Origin: Tethya wilhelma
Lineage: Eukaryota > Porifera > Demospongiae > Tethyida > Tethyidae
DNA length: 64,000 nucleotides
NCBI GenBank assembly: GCA_964030475.1
Contig: CAXIPT010000010.1
Span: 1,389,824-1,453,823 of the forward strand
Direction of reading: 5' to 3'
The notes below the pieces were generated by a model that saw only the letters and a program-made list of their open reading frames with translations, did not search any database and was not told the DNA's origin. The translations under genes and the position numbers were made by a program. The stretch's first letter is position 1; every line of letters begins with the position of its first letter. Shown one piece after another: positions 1 to 12,028 of this stretch.

Positions 1-542
1 CTGGCATCAAAATGAATCCCTATATTTATATCCATAGTAAAAGAGTCGTTCGAACTACACGAGGTTTATTTCCAAAGATTAGGGAGAGCTAGGCTTTAAT
101 TTCACAAAGGTCGTGTGCCATGAAATTCACAAGTATGAAGATTTATTTCTAACCATCACGAAAAGAGACTTTCGATCACGACATTAGGTTTTAAACCATG
201 AAAATTGCAGCTATAGTTAGTAGTAGTGGTTAGTGGACTGATCCCAGAAAGAGCACACCATGCATGGATACAGCTGTACAAACAAATACCTCTATATAGC
301 ATCTCACCTGTCACCTAGCATACAAAGAAAGGCAAAACATTTGTGCATCTTTTGTCTGTCTAATTAGTGTGAATGGGTCATACACTTTGCTAATATTCAC
401 CAGGCCTTTGTTGAATTATCCCTACAAGGGGATTTTGTAAGCATGTTCTAATTGCTTAATGGCTCTGGCTAGCTTGTGGATGTGAAGGTGCAAACCAGGC
501 TCTATTGGTTGTGACCTTGTTGTACTTTCTTATTTCGTGGTC

Positions 543-575
<33 letters not shown>

Positions 576-1531
576 TGTGTGTGAATTGTATCATTCATTT
601 ATCTCACTGTTGTTTGACACTGCTAACATACACAAAAACATAATGTCTTCATCAACTACATAATGTATCCCTAACCATGCACGTGTTTCATACCTCAATG
701 TACAATAACTTGAGGTTATGAATGCATAAGTATGGGTAGGATGTTTTCTTTATCAACTGTTGATGCACTATAATAATTATAGTCATGTGTTTGCATGCCC
801 TTTTTTTGACATCTCAGGCTTATCTTATTCCAATGCTCATGGTGTCTTTTATTAGACTGTGTAGGTATAATTGAGTCATGCCTTATCTTATTCCAATGCT
901 CATGGTGTCTTTTATTTGACTTTGTAGGTATAATTGATTCATGCCTCTACATTACTGTCAAATATGTGTACAAACCTTAGACATGCTGCGTTGCTCAAAT
1001 TGGTATACTACAGAATTAAGAGTTGGTGTTCAGTGAACTTTTACCAATCTGTGAAAGTGTGTGTGTGTGTGTGTGTGTGTGTTTGTGTGTATGCGCATGT
1101 GTGTGTGTGTACACTGTACACCCACACGTATGTAAAGTCTCATCCAATACGTAATCAAAGGTGCACTTTGAAGTCACTTGGAAGTCTTTGGCAGCCTCAA
1201 CAAGAGGAGTTGTGTTGACCTATTAGTACTCAACCACAGCTCTCTTGTGATGACATAAGCAAGAGCCATCTGACCAGGAAGAAGAGACATTTGATGGATA
1301 TAAAAAAAAATCTGTTTTGTGTGCTTGGCGTTATTGTTCATTGCTTTGCAACCATGTTGTATAGCTGTAGCTGGAATGTTTGAGATAAGCGTGTATGTAC
1401 AACTGTATGTTTGCTCAATAGCTTATAATGACAACTAGCTTCAAAAATTGATTATCAAGACTTAAGTCAATGCTTAAAACTAACCTAATTGGTTTACATA
1501 ATTTCAAATACACATGCACACACGTACACAG
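1..1531. other. Non-coding leader region with microsatellites
   Basis: No convincing coding exon is visible. It holds (GT)n tracts near 543-583 and 1057-1110 and an imperfect direct repeat of about 63 bp (copies starting at 819 and 882, sharing the cttatcttattccaatg core). The open frame at 934-1218 runs through a GT tract and has no recognisable protein features. Exon 1 of the G-alpha gene that should precede position 1532 is not seen here. Confidence 0.6.
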
Positions 1532-1568
1532 GTGCTGGTGAATCTGGAAAGAGTACGATAGTGAAGCA
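1532..1568 (+). CDS. Orphan exon fragment of a heterotrimeric G-protein alpha subunit
   Basis: After a cacag acceptor at 1531 the sequence reads, in phase 1, GAGESGKSTIVKQ. This is the P-loop (G1 box) of G-alpha subunits, in the Gi/o/s-like form (STIVKQ, not the Gq form). In many animal G-alpha genes this short exon is exon 2 and starts inside the same glycine codon, as here. The exon is cut by the N at 1569 before its last few bases. No other G-alpha exon is present on either side, so the rest lies outside the window, or the join is wrong, or this is a stray exon copy. Confidence 0.75.
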
Positions 1569-1569
1569 N

Positions 1570-1633
<64 letters not shown>

Positions 1634-1673
1634 TGCGTGTGTGTGTGTGTGTGTCTGTGTGTGTGTGTGCACA
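1569..1673. repeat. Assembly gap (single N) followed by a (GT)n microsatellite
   Basis: An N at 1569 is followed directly by about 100 bp of nearly pure GT. The repeat separates the truncated G-alpha exon from the first visible exon of the membrane-protein gene. Both sides have incomplete genes, which fits a contig join through a microsatellite. Confidence 0.9.
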
Positions 1674-1699
1674 CGTAAATTTGACTCCTCTTTACACAG

Positions 1700-3563
1700 T
1701 GGAGAATATGACCCAACAGCCAACATGAGCAAGAAAACCAAGAAGAGGGCCCGTAAGGCACTAAAGATGTTACACAACCAGCTAATGAAGGATGATGTGG
1801 AAAAGCAAGATAGCTGCAGTACAAGCAGCTGTTGGCGTAGTTGCTGCTCTGAGGGAGTCTCTTGTAGGATGAGGAAAGATGAGGATGACCAACCATCAGC
1901 GACATTTCTGACACCTGCTTTGAGGAAATCTCTCAACGAAGGATTCACAATGATCAAGGTCATCGCCTTTCCTGCTGTACCTGCCGTTTTACAAGATCTT
2001 TGGGTCTACTTGGAGTTGCTTGTTAGTCTGGCTGCGTTTGTGTTTGCAATGATCGATTTCTACCCTTTCAACGAAAAGCTGAAGAGTGTCTACTCTTCTG
2101 TATACTTTGGCCTCACGATTTTCTCACTGTGCCTTGTGATGTTTGATGCATACGTCTATTTCATTGAGCTTGGAAGCTGTGGACGAGCCATACGATATTT
2201 TCAAGCAAGAACAAAGCAGAATAGCAAGGAAGAAGACGATGAAGAAAATGTAAAGGGTAGAGGGTGCTTGAAGCCAAAATGGAAACAGAATTTCAAGATG
2301 TTTTTCGAACTTGGACGAAATATAGCCACCGAGGCCATTCTTTTTCCGGTGCTAGTGTTTGATCTGTTTGATTTTATCACTGAACAGTTGTATAAGCCAG
2401 AGGGTTCCATCAAACGTGCTGACTTTTCAGTCTTCTTAATCGGTAGTTTTTATCTCCTACTTGCTGTTTACATCATGCGAGTATTTGTCTTGGCTGGTTC
2501 AATGTACTCCCTTTTTCAAATTTCAGCAAACAAAAAGATCAATAACACAACTAATGGAAATGGTAACAGTAGCAGCTCCTCGCTCATAGTATTGTTTTGT
2601 GTTCATGTACTGGGTCAAATTGTTGTACACCTAATCATCGTTATAGCTGTAGCTGCTAAGATCAATAACGAAAATCCAATCTTATCAGATACCATCGCCA
2701 ATCAGAGTAACATGTCAATGTTGGTGAACGAGACAGCCATAATGGAAGATGACAATGGACTACCAAACGCCAGTCCTTTCTTGTGGGTAGTCATTGTACT
2801 AGGTTGGCTGATGCCTATAGTCGGTGTAGTCATTTTCTTTCCCATCAATATCTACTGGATGCGCGAGTTCTCGATTGGCTTTTGGGTGAACATGATCTCA
2901 CTTTTGAAAGGGAAGAGTTTTGCCGAGACTGTGTTTGGGGGAGATGGGATGAGTACCACAAAAAACAAAGCGGCAAGTTTCTTTGAAAAATTGCAATACA
3001 ACAAAGTAAAGAAGGAACTGAATCACTATAAATCACCATCTTTCTTTACAAAGGTTTTCTTCCCATTGCGTATCATGTACGCTGCATTATCGGGCCTCAT
3101 ATACGATATTGCGATCATCACGTTTCTCGCCTCGCTCATGCTCACATACCAAGATGGAGTTGTAAAAGTCGTAATCTTTCAAGAGGACAGCTTCATGACC
3201 ATCATCTTCATATTATCATGCGTATGCATAATCATTGCCAACATTCATGTTCTCCTGCTTCTTAACTTTGTGCTCTTGATCCTAATTGCAATTGCAGTCT
3301 TTTACATATTCTTGGCAATAATGATCTCTCCATTCTTTATACTAGTCTACTTCCCATCAATGGCTGTAATTGGGTATGCTTATCTTTTTGTAGACTTGTG
3401 CAAATTGAAGAAACTTCGACGAGCTCGTGAAGCTGCCAAACTTCAAAGGAATCGACAAAAGTCAATGTTTAGAGCTGTTCGGCTTCAACAAAGGACACCT
3501 CAAAAAGTCAAATCAAAAACTCCAAAAGTGGTCACATTTGAAGATGCTGTTCATGTAGCTTAA
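1700..3563 (+). CDS. Multi-pass membrane protein, tandem paralogue 1 (5' end missing)
   Basis: A large last exon of about 620 codons begins after a tttacacag acceptor in phase 2, exactly as in its neighbour paralogue, and ends at TAA 3563. The N-terminal exons are missing at the gap at 1569; the internal ATG at 1723 is probably not the real start, because similarity to the paralogues continues upstream of it. About ten hydrophobic segments can be counted. Shared landmarks are LQDLWVYLEL in the first segment, an ELGSC at the end of the second, an acidic/basic loop, a HVLGQIVVH segment, a SFAETVFGGDGM loop, and NIHVLLLLN near the end, then a basic C-terminal tail. I do not recognise the family; a transporter, channel or scramblase role would be guesswork. 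It lies head-to-tail with two paralogues. Confidence 0.85.
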
Positions 3564-3764
3564 GAGTTTCAAATCATAGTCTGCAAATACTAGCTGACAG
3601 TAACTCAATGCTAACTTAAGATAGCTTGTAGCACTCTTTTTTTTTTTTAGTGATGTGCATATCAGACAATTATTTTATTTATCTGTTCCTTTAGCCATGC
3701 ATGCAGACATGCAGTCTAATCAATGTTTGTCAATGTTAGTCAAAGTAAACCTCTTACCCATGCA

Positions 3765-3817
3765 GACGTCACGTGTATGTAAATGCGATATGCGTGCGGA
3801 AGTACTGCGCGTGCGCA
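3765..3817 (+). promoter_or_regulatory. Putative promoter of membrane-protein paralogue 2
   Basis: Just upstream of the ATG at 3882 there is a GACGTCACGTG block (3765-3775, overlapping CRE and E-box cores) and, at 3806-3817, TGCGCGTGCGCA. On the minus strand the latter matches the NRF-1 palindrome YGCGCAYGCGCR. The CpG density here is far above the surrounding AT-rich DNA. Function is inferred from motif and position only. Confidence 0.5.
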
Positions 3818-3881
3818 GTAAGCAAATGCGCGCACAAGTAGATAAGTCACGCGCGATGAGCTTCAAGTCACTTTTGCTGGA

Positions 3882-6800
3882 ATGGACAACAACGAAGGTT
3901 CTATCCCACCACGCAATCGTCGTGGAAGTAGACTTCTCTCGATCAGACATGCACCTCTACCAGCTCCACCTCCTGAGATAAGCATAGAAGCTGTTGAGCC
4001 TGGGCCAAATCCTTCATCAACATCACACGGTGAGGGTGAGTATGATAACCCAGACTTTGGTGACTACAGGGGAAGTTTTAGAGCCACATATCCACCACCA
4101 GATCCAAATGAGTATACTGGTAAGCAAAATATTGATCCAAATCAATAATGCTGGCAAAAAGATACCTCTTACTTTTAATTTATTGATACGGATACTGATA
4201 CTGATATTAATCATGACTCAACATTCTTCCTTTTAGAGAGTGTTGAGTACCAAATTGATTTGCAAGGATCTGAGGTGAGTGAGTTGGCTAAATACATCTC
4301 AAATCTCTTATATACCGAGTATAATATAACCAGTTGAAGTCATGAAGCAAAGGTTAAATTCATAATATGTCAAGTTATCGTCAACACGTATGACATGTAT
4401 AATTGTTATATTCAATGGGTCTTCCCAAGCATGGTTTTATATTCACAAGGGCATAAAGTGTAAAATAATAGTCCAGTAGTTGTTGACAATAAGTCTCAGG
4501 TGACTTTTGCAGGTAACTATATTATTCCATCTTCAGCTACATGAATCAGTGCTTACAATATACACATTATGCATGACTTCTGATCCGTAAGGATGAGAAT
4601 TAAGTGACCATTACCATTATACAACAATAGTACACTATTACAATACTGCTTGGTTGTGAAGGTGCATATTAGAGTGAGAGGAGTGCTTGTTTGTCTTCAA
4701 AGATGGCTAGTCAACGGTATACTATTGAACCTCTATGTTCATCTCACGCATACAATAATTCAATATTGGTGATTCATGGTAACCCAGTTTTACTGCTCTC
4801 ACAGTGCTCTGAAACCAAAAGTTGCCACAATCATGATGAGCTTACATAATAAGCAAATAATAGCTTTATTATAATATCACAACTGATGATTTGCAAGTAG
4901 GTAAACCATTTCCATTTTAAGGGCCTATAGCTTGATCATAGATAGATTCATAACCTATTATAACTTTGTTTACAATCTTAATACTAATATTATCATGATT
5001 CTTTCTCACAATACAGAGTGATTCTTCTGATGATGAACCGTAAGTATTTACAGTACCATGAAATTATTTCTTTGCAACCGAATATTACAATCATTAAGAT
5101 TTTCTGATGTTCTACAGTGATGAACCGTTTGAGTTTGTGAGTGGAGATGCTGAGCCAGCTGCTGAAATCAAACCAGAGGTGAAGCAAAGAGCCTACAAAG
5201 CCATCCAAAACATCGCCAAGATTTCGTTTGAGCCTCCAACAGTCAAGAAGAAGGAAGAGAAGGAAAAGAGAAGGCGACAATGGAAGATCAAAGGCCCTGA
5301 ATGTAATGGAGTGAAGCAACTTATTGCAAAGATCAAAGCCAAAATGGAGCCAAAGAAGAAACCCAAAAAGCCTCCTCCAACTAGGCTTTCATCACAGCTC
5401 AAGAATGCCAGCAACCAAGGCTGGGATATGATGAAAAAGGTAGTATTTCCCTCACTACCAGCTGTTTTACAGGATCTATGGGTTTATCTTGAGCTTTTAA
5501 TCACTCTTCTAGCTTTTGCACTTGGAATATACACTTTTGAATTTATTCCAAACAGCCCAGAATATTCATATGTGCACTTGGTTCTCACGATTTTGAGCAT
5601 TTTGCTGGCCCTGATCGATGGATACATTTATTTCTTTGAGTTAGGAACTTGTGCTCGAGGAATCCGTTACATGAAAAAGCGGCTCAAAAAAAATCGAAAT
5701 GAGGAAGAAGAAGAAGAGGCTTTAGAGGGGAATAAAGATGATGGTGATAATGCAATGAAGAAAAAATGTCGACTGCACTTAAGCAAAAAGTGGAAAAACT
5801 ACTTCAGTCTGTTTTTTGAACTGGCAAGGAATGTGGTGTCTGAACTCATACTGTATCCCCTTCTCGTTTTAGATCTGTTCTTCTTCGTCGTATCAACAGA
5901 TTATGAACCAGAGAATACTGTAGGACAAGTCGAGTTGTCTCTATTCATCATTGGTGGCTTTTACTTGATCCTAGCTGTGTATATCATGCGTATTTTCGTA
6001 ATTACTGGTTCCATGAAGTCATTGATTCAAATTTCCGCAAACGATAAACTTGCTGGAAAAAAGGACGACAGTACTTCATTGCTGATAAAGTTTTGTCTTC
6101 ATATTCTGGGACAGATCGTAGTCCATTTCACAACTATCATGGTAATTGGTGCTAAAATTAGTAATGAAAATCCACAAATGGAATCAGAAGATTCTGCAGG
6201 CAATGAAACTGATGCAGGGGTTCAATCTAGCCCCTTCTTGTGGATAGCAATCGTACTGGGTTGGCTGATTCCCATCGCTGGAATCTCCATCTTCTTTGTC
6301 GTCAACATGTACTGGATGAGAGAATTCACAATCGGATTTTGGGTCAAGATGCTCTCGCTTCTTCAAGGAGCTAGTTTCGCGGAGACTGTATTCGGTGGGG
6401 AGAGTATGTCAGCAGCTAAGGAGCAAACTCTGGATTTTATCGAAAAGTCACAATTCAATAAAGTCAAGAAGCAGTTGAAGCGCTACCAGTCTCCATCGTG
6501 GTGGACTAAGTTCTTTTACCCTACTCGAGTGCCTTTGGCTGCCCTCTCTGGTTTATTGTATGATCTTATCCTCATTTCTTTTGTAGTATCGGTCATGCTC
6601 ACACTCAAAGATGGTACCGTTCAGTTGGTAGTCTTTCAAGACGACCACATTTTGACAACTATGTTTATCATTTCGGTACTGAGTATCATTATCGCTAACA
6701 TTCACGTTCTCATTTTGCTAAATCTATTGCTCATCATCATTGGAATCATAGCTGGGTCTTCTTTCATTCTAGCAATCGCTATCTCACCTTACATTCTTCT

Positions 6801-6996
6801 GATATACATCCCTTTTCTTGGACTCTGTGGCTATTTCTTTATGTGTAAGGACTGCCAGACGTCAGTGAAAAGAAAACGCAAAAAGAAGTCGGATGATCAG
6901 GAATCGAACATATATGAGGATATTGATGTGATTCAGAATGAAGTTGCAGTGGAAAGAGAGAAGGAAGACAAACAATACACGACGACTAAACTCTGA
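3882..6996 (+). CDS. Multi-pass membrane protein, tandem paralogue 2 (complete, 4 exons)
   Basis: Exons 3882-4119, 4237-4274, 5017-5039 and 5118-6996 join in phase (1, 0, 2) to a 725-residue protein. Two exons are tiny (38 and 23 bp) and encode acidic serine-rich residues (SDSSDDEP). The N-terminal ~100 residues are polar and proline-rich, with a YDNPDFGDY stretch that resembles a tyrosine/NPxF sorting or adaptor site, so this part is probably cytosolic. A lysine-rich stretch follows, then about ten membrane segments from residue ~214 on, interrupted by an acidic loop (EEEEEEA) after segment 2. Conserved blocks match paralogue 1: LQDLWVYLEL, FFELGTC, ILGQIVVHF, SFAETVFGGESM, IIANIHVLILLN. The C-tail is basic, then acidic, with YEDIDV. 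Intron 2 (4275-5016) shows nothing coding. Family not recognised; membrane topology is inferred from hydropathy by eye. Confidence 0.9.
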
Positions 6997-7261
6997 CATG
7001 ATTGAGTGACAAAACCAAATACATGCACTGTCATCACTGTATAAAATTAATGTAGCTTTATATTACTCTTAGTAGCTAGTTATAGATAGCTAGCAATGGT
7101 AAATGTAAGTGTTTATTTTTCAGTTTGTGTAGAGAGTACTATAATACAAATTTAGAATTAAAATCTGTCTGGTGCGGCAGTGTGATATCGAGTCTAGCTC
7201 GCTAGCTAGCTGCGCACATGCGTTTTGACGATCTTCACCAAATAGCAGGCTGCTTACAGCT

Positions 7262-7274
7262 GGGTCAAAGGTCA
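7262..7274 (+). promoter_or_regulatory. DR1-type nuclear-receptor half-site pair
   Basis: GGGTCAAAGGTCA is two AGGTCA-like half sites spaced by one base, the classic DR1 arrangement bound by RXR/HNF4-type receptors. It sits about 140 bp upstream of the ATG at 7413. Binding is inferred from the motif only. Confidence 0.4.
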
Positions 7275-7412
7275 ATAATAATTAAATTTTGCTAAAATTG
7301 GAGGGCCTGGCTCATGCATGGGTACACTGACTAGACTTTCCTGGATATTCAATACTGCAACTTATCTTACGCTAAACAAAGTGGCACTCTTGAGTGCCCA
7401 ACAAAGTCAACC

Positions 7413-8874
7413 ATGAATAAGAAAAATAAACCAGGAGAATCAAAAATTCGACTCACCTCAATCACAACGTCCAGCCAAAGTGGAGCAGAGACCTCTCTTT
7501 CCTCTGTCCAGTCAGCCGGAGGGGAGAAAGAAGACTCTGTGTTTCTTCCTTTTGAAGAGTCCTTCACAAGGGGTCGATATGCAGGCAGCTTTGTACTGAG
7601 GTTCAGTGGAAACACTGTTCGTTTACCGCCAAAACAGCCGAAAGAGCCCGCCACTTTGGCGGGACACACTGAGGAGGGTGCAGAAACCCAGAGTGCTTTG
7701 TTTGAGCAGGCTGGGATTTCATCAGGTGGAGCACTTGAAACAGAAGTTGATTTAGAAGTTCAAGAGCAGAGCATCCAGTTTGCTGGTAAGTGAATTCATA
7801 AACAGACCTTCATATTAAATTAAGGTGTGGTTGCATGGTGCAATCAGCTGATTGTAAACAATGTTTACATGGTTGTGGGTGTAGCTAACTGCATTTTCAG
7901 CTATTGTTAGGGCTACTCAATGACTGTGTTTACTCCTGTGTGACATTTTGTAGAACTCAACCCTTCTGAGAGAGAGGGTGACAATGCTCAAATGCCAATA
8001 GAGTCTAGTTGTCCAGAAGTTGGAGTATTTGAGGTTTGTGTGTTATGAATTATGTCATGTATTATGCATTTTCTAAACTAAGTTGATTGGTTTCATTCTA
8101 ACATTATTCAGAAATCAAAACATGAAGAGAATAAAGTCAGTGGTCAAGTAGTACATGAAGGTATCTCTACAGAAAGCAGCGGTGCAGTTTATCCAGGGTC
8201 TCAGTATGACTCAAATTTCAAGCCGACAACGAGTGAAAAGAACCCAGACAAGTTAGTTTCCTCCTTTAATGAAGCCCAAACAGGAAGTGTCAGATTTGCA
8301 GACATCACCAAAGCAGATGTAAGTTGTGTGGTCACTAATAATTATTTATGTAGGCAAGCAATACTTTTGTAGTTTTAAGTGGATTGGATTGGGACAACAA
8401 TAATATTATTATGGTGTGGTTGTTTTACCTAGTAGGTATGATAAACATCCATAATGAATGAGGAAATGGTTATCATGTAGTATGTATGAAGCCTTATGAC
8501 CTCAAAGGAAAAACTATTACTCTAAATCCCATACTATGTGGTGAGTATAAGTGCTACCAGAGACCGCAACATCCTGCGGTTGGAAAATAGAGCACAGCTC
8601 TTATAAGGATAATAGAGCAAGTTTACCTGTCTTTTTTAGTATTCAATGGCACCACTCCTTTTGCCGCCGCTTCGTTGGCCTTTTACTCTGAAACTGGAGC
8701 AGCAAACCTAGATGTCAGGCTACTCTTGGCAATGTGCTAACTTGAGCCTCTTCTTTGGAGGGCTATCAAGCTCCAAAACTTTGCTTCAAAAACACAGAAC
8801 TGTACTCAAATTGCTCAGCCATACACACATGTACACATGCACACACACACGCACACACACACATGCATACACAC

Positions 8875-8911
<37 letters not shown>

Positions 8912-10224
8912 TACACCTATACAGAAGGACATTCAGTTGGAACCACCAAATAATTCCCAATATAAAACCAAAAGTCAAACAAATGGCAAATCAGGTGATG
9001 GGTATCGTGCATACAATAATCAACCTTTAAGCAATGAACCAGCAAAGAACCATGCTACTGATCACAATTCACCAACTCACGATCACATTCCTCTGATGAC
9101 CTTTAAACCCAAAGNTTTTGTAGTTTTAAGTGGAATGGATTAGGACAATATAATGTAATCTTGTGTAGGTATATATAGGCAATATAGGCAATATATATGG
9201 TGTGGTTGTTTTTATAATACCTAGGAGGTATGATAAACATCCATATAATGAACAAGGAAATGGTTAGTGTGAACAGTATTATTAACAATATTCACACACA
9301 TGTGCACACACACACACACACAGACACACACACGCACACACACATGCACACACACACACGCATATGCACACACACACACGCACACACACACACATACACA
9401 CATGCACACACACACACACACACACAAACACACAAATACACCTATACAGAAGGACATTCAGTTGGAACCACCAAATAATTCCCAATATAAAACTAAAAGT
9501 CATACAAATGGCAAATCAGGTGACGGGTATCGTGCATACAATAATCAACCTTTAAGCAATGAACCAGCAAAGAACCATGCTACTGATCACAATTCACCAA
9601 CTCATGATCACATTCCTCTGATGACCTTTAAACCCAAAGAGGATGCCACTAATGGTAGTGCTGACAAAGCAACTAACACGAGACTACCACCAAGTGAGGG
9701 AGATAAAGATTCACCACAGGATCAAAAGGTTCAACAGACAAACTTTGATATTGCTGACCAAGGGACAGAGCTCACAGGGTATGTAAAAAATTTTTTTAAA
9801 AAATTGAGTATGACATTCTGATGGCATGATATTAATGTATCATTTCTGCAGCATTAATTTGGATCCACCAGATTCTGGTTTGTACCAAAACCTAGCCTCT
9901 TATGATAAAACAGGAAGTCAAGATGAATCAAGAATTCAAACAACCGCAGAATCTCTGTCCAAAAATACACAAGATGAAGAAAGTTCCACCCATGACCAAC
10001 AGAATCACAGAAAAATTACTCCCCAAGAGCCAATAGTGGAAACTGACGTACCTCAAGGTAATGGTCTCACTGGTAAAGACGTAGAAGAGAATAAACCTTT
10101 ATCGGATGTGCCAGAAAGTACACTGTTAAGTTCGGAGATGAATGGACAAGGTTCACAAGAAATAACTGCTATTGGAAACCTCACAACAGATGAAACGTAT
10201 GTGTAATTGTACAAACACACACAC

Positions 10225-10256
<32 letters not shown>

Positions 10257-12028
10257 TTTACAGCATACCTAATGATGAAAGTGATGAAGATTTTCACTTT
10301 TATCCTCCTGAAAAAGAACCTGTCTTGAAGCCTGGTATCCAAGAGAGACTAGAAAACTCAGTCACATCAGCACTCAATGAGCTTGAAGAACAACTCGCTG
10401 AAGACAAACCACCAAGTCTTTCCACGGTGAAGAAATGTTGTACTTGCTTTTCAAGTTGTTGCCATTATGATCTATCCAAAGGTAAAGGCACACGTGATAC
10501 GTTTCACAAGCCTGAGGTGAAACTTGCCAGTAGCCAGGGATTTAAAATGCTGCGAAAGTTTTTTCATCCGGCACTACCTAAGCTGCTCTCTGACCTTTGG
10601 GTTCTTGCCGAATTGGCTATCACTGTGACCCAGTTTTTTCTCTCACTCACTGCTCTGTCACTGAATGAAGGAAATCGACCGTTCAACTTTACGTATCTTG
10701 TGCTAGCTTCTCTCGGCCTTGCTCTTGCTCTGCTCGACTCCTTTGTCTATTTCATCCAGCTTGGCTCATGTGCTCATCTGTTTAGATACTGTCGGAGGAA
10801 ACTATCGAAACGACGCCACAGCAGTGTTAAAGAAAGTGGTGACGAAGAAAACCGCAAAGGATGTTGTCAGTTTTTGAGTAAGCAGACACAGAAAAGGATT
10901 AGCGAATCTTTTGACGTTGTGAGGACTATAGTTTCCGAGCTACTCATCTACCCTTTGGTGGTTCTTGATCTTTTTGATCTCATAGTTGGTGGTACCCTCT
11001 TGAGAGCTACGCACTCAGATCGACTCAACTTTGCTCTCTTTGTCATTGGAGCACTGTTCCTCGTTCTTTCCGTCTACCTTATCAGAGCCATTATGGTAAT
11101 CATGGCAACGGTGAATCTCAAGCGTATTCCCACTACTCAATCCTCAGGATCTTATCAAAGCGTGCTTGCGACCATCACTCAGTTTTGTATTCATGTTCTG
11201 GCACAGTTGGTGGTTCACGTTTGCATTGTCATAGCTATCGGCCTGAAGATCTTTCAAGAAAATCCAGATCCCAATGCTAATTCAACAAATTCAAGCTTTT
11301 TTCTCATCTACTCTGCAATTGTTGGTGGTATTATTCCTCTCTATGGAGTGGGGATGTTCTTTATTGTGAACTATTATCAATTGCATGAACTCTCGATTGG
11401 AGTTTGGGTTGATATGGTCTCCTTGCTTCAATCAGAGAGCTTTGCAGAGTTGGTTGTTCAAGGTAGGGGCCTCAAGGTTGCTCGAGAAAAAGCGAAACAA
11501 TTCTTTGAAAAGATGCAAGTCAAAAAAGTTAAGAAGGAACTCAAAAATATCCAGTCAGTGTCCTTTTGGGTTAAAGCTTTCTATCCCTTTAGGTTCCCAT
11601 TGTTGATCGCAATTGGTGTGCTCTATGAACTGCTTCTTGCTTCGTTTATTGCGGCGCTCATGTTTACTACTGAAAGTGTAATGATTACCGGCAATGAAAC
11701 TGCTGAAGGAGCTACCATCAGACAAATTTCCTTCATACTATTCAACTCTGAGCTCAGTATTGGTTTCTTTATCGTGTTGGTGTTTATTATTGTAGCAAAC
11801 CTGCATGTCTTGCTTCTTGTTACTGCCTGGATCGTTGCTGCAGTCATTTTTATTATCGGTCTTCCAGTACTAGCTATTTTTTACGCCATTTTCTACATTA
11901 TTGCCACCCCTCTTTTGATGTGTGCTGCCTGCTTCTACCCATGTGCTAAAGAGTTTGATCTCTTTGAGCAACCTGTGGCTAACGTGAACAAACTTCGCCG
12001 ACGAATCACAACCCTACGACAGTCGTGA
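7413..12028 (+). CDS. Multi-pass membrane protein, tandem paralogue 3 with long N-terminal extension
   Basis: Exons 7413-7785, 7954-8033, 8112-8318, 9450-9778, 9852-10196 and 10264-12028 join with matching phases (1, 0, 0, 2, 2) to 1032 residues. The first ~450 residues are hydrophilic, rich in Ser/Thr/Glu/Asn/Gln with no recognised domain, and probably disordered. The remaining part carries the same ~10-segment membrane core as paralogues 1 and 2 (LLSDLWVLAEL, QLGSC, HVLAQLVVHV, SFAELVVQGRGL, VANLHVLLLV) but is more diverged; for example the QDLWVYLEL block has changed. A partial second copy of exon 4 at 8925-9114 precedes the N at 9115 and looks like the other allele, not an extra exon. The tail after the last segment is short and basic. 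Function unknown. The long N-terminal region is the main difference within this tandem family. Confidence 0.88.
8319..9449. repeat. Intron containing an apparent allelic duplication at a contig join
   Basis: The sequence from about 8362 (ttttgtagttttaagtgg) to the partial exon ending at 9114 is repeated, with substitutions and length changes, from 9116 onward. Both copies have the same intron start, a (CA)n tract and the same exon start (8925 and 9450), but the first copy has some 300 bp of extra sequence (about 8473-8820). Scattered differences, including a Gln/His change in the exon, and the N at 9115 fit two haplotypes placed end to end. The (CA)n tracts are at about 8820-8910 and 9293-9438. 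Confidence 0.75.

Noticed and set aside
934..1963. Open frames running through GT/CA tracts (for example 934-1218, 1415-1963, 1489-1728)
   Set aside because: Poly Cys-Val or His-Thr stretches come from microsatellites, not from protein-coding selection. The same holds for similar frames at 8712-9503, 39553-39996 and 43390-43785.
8925..9114. An additional in-frame exon of membrane paralogue 3
   Set aside because: It repeats the start of exon 4 (9450-9778) with allele-like differences and is cut by the N at 9115, so it is best read as the other haplotype.
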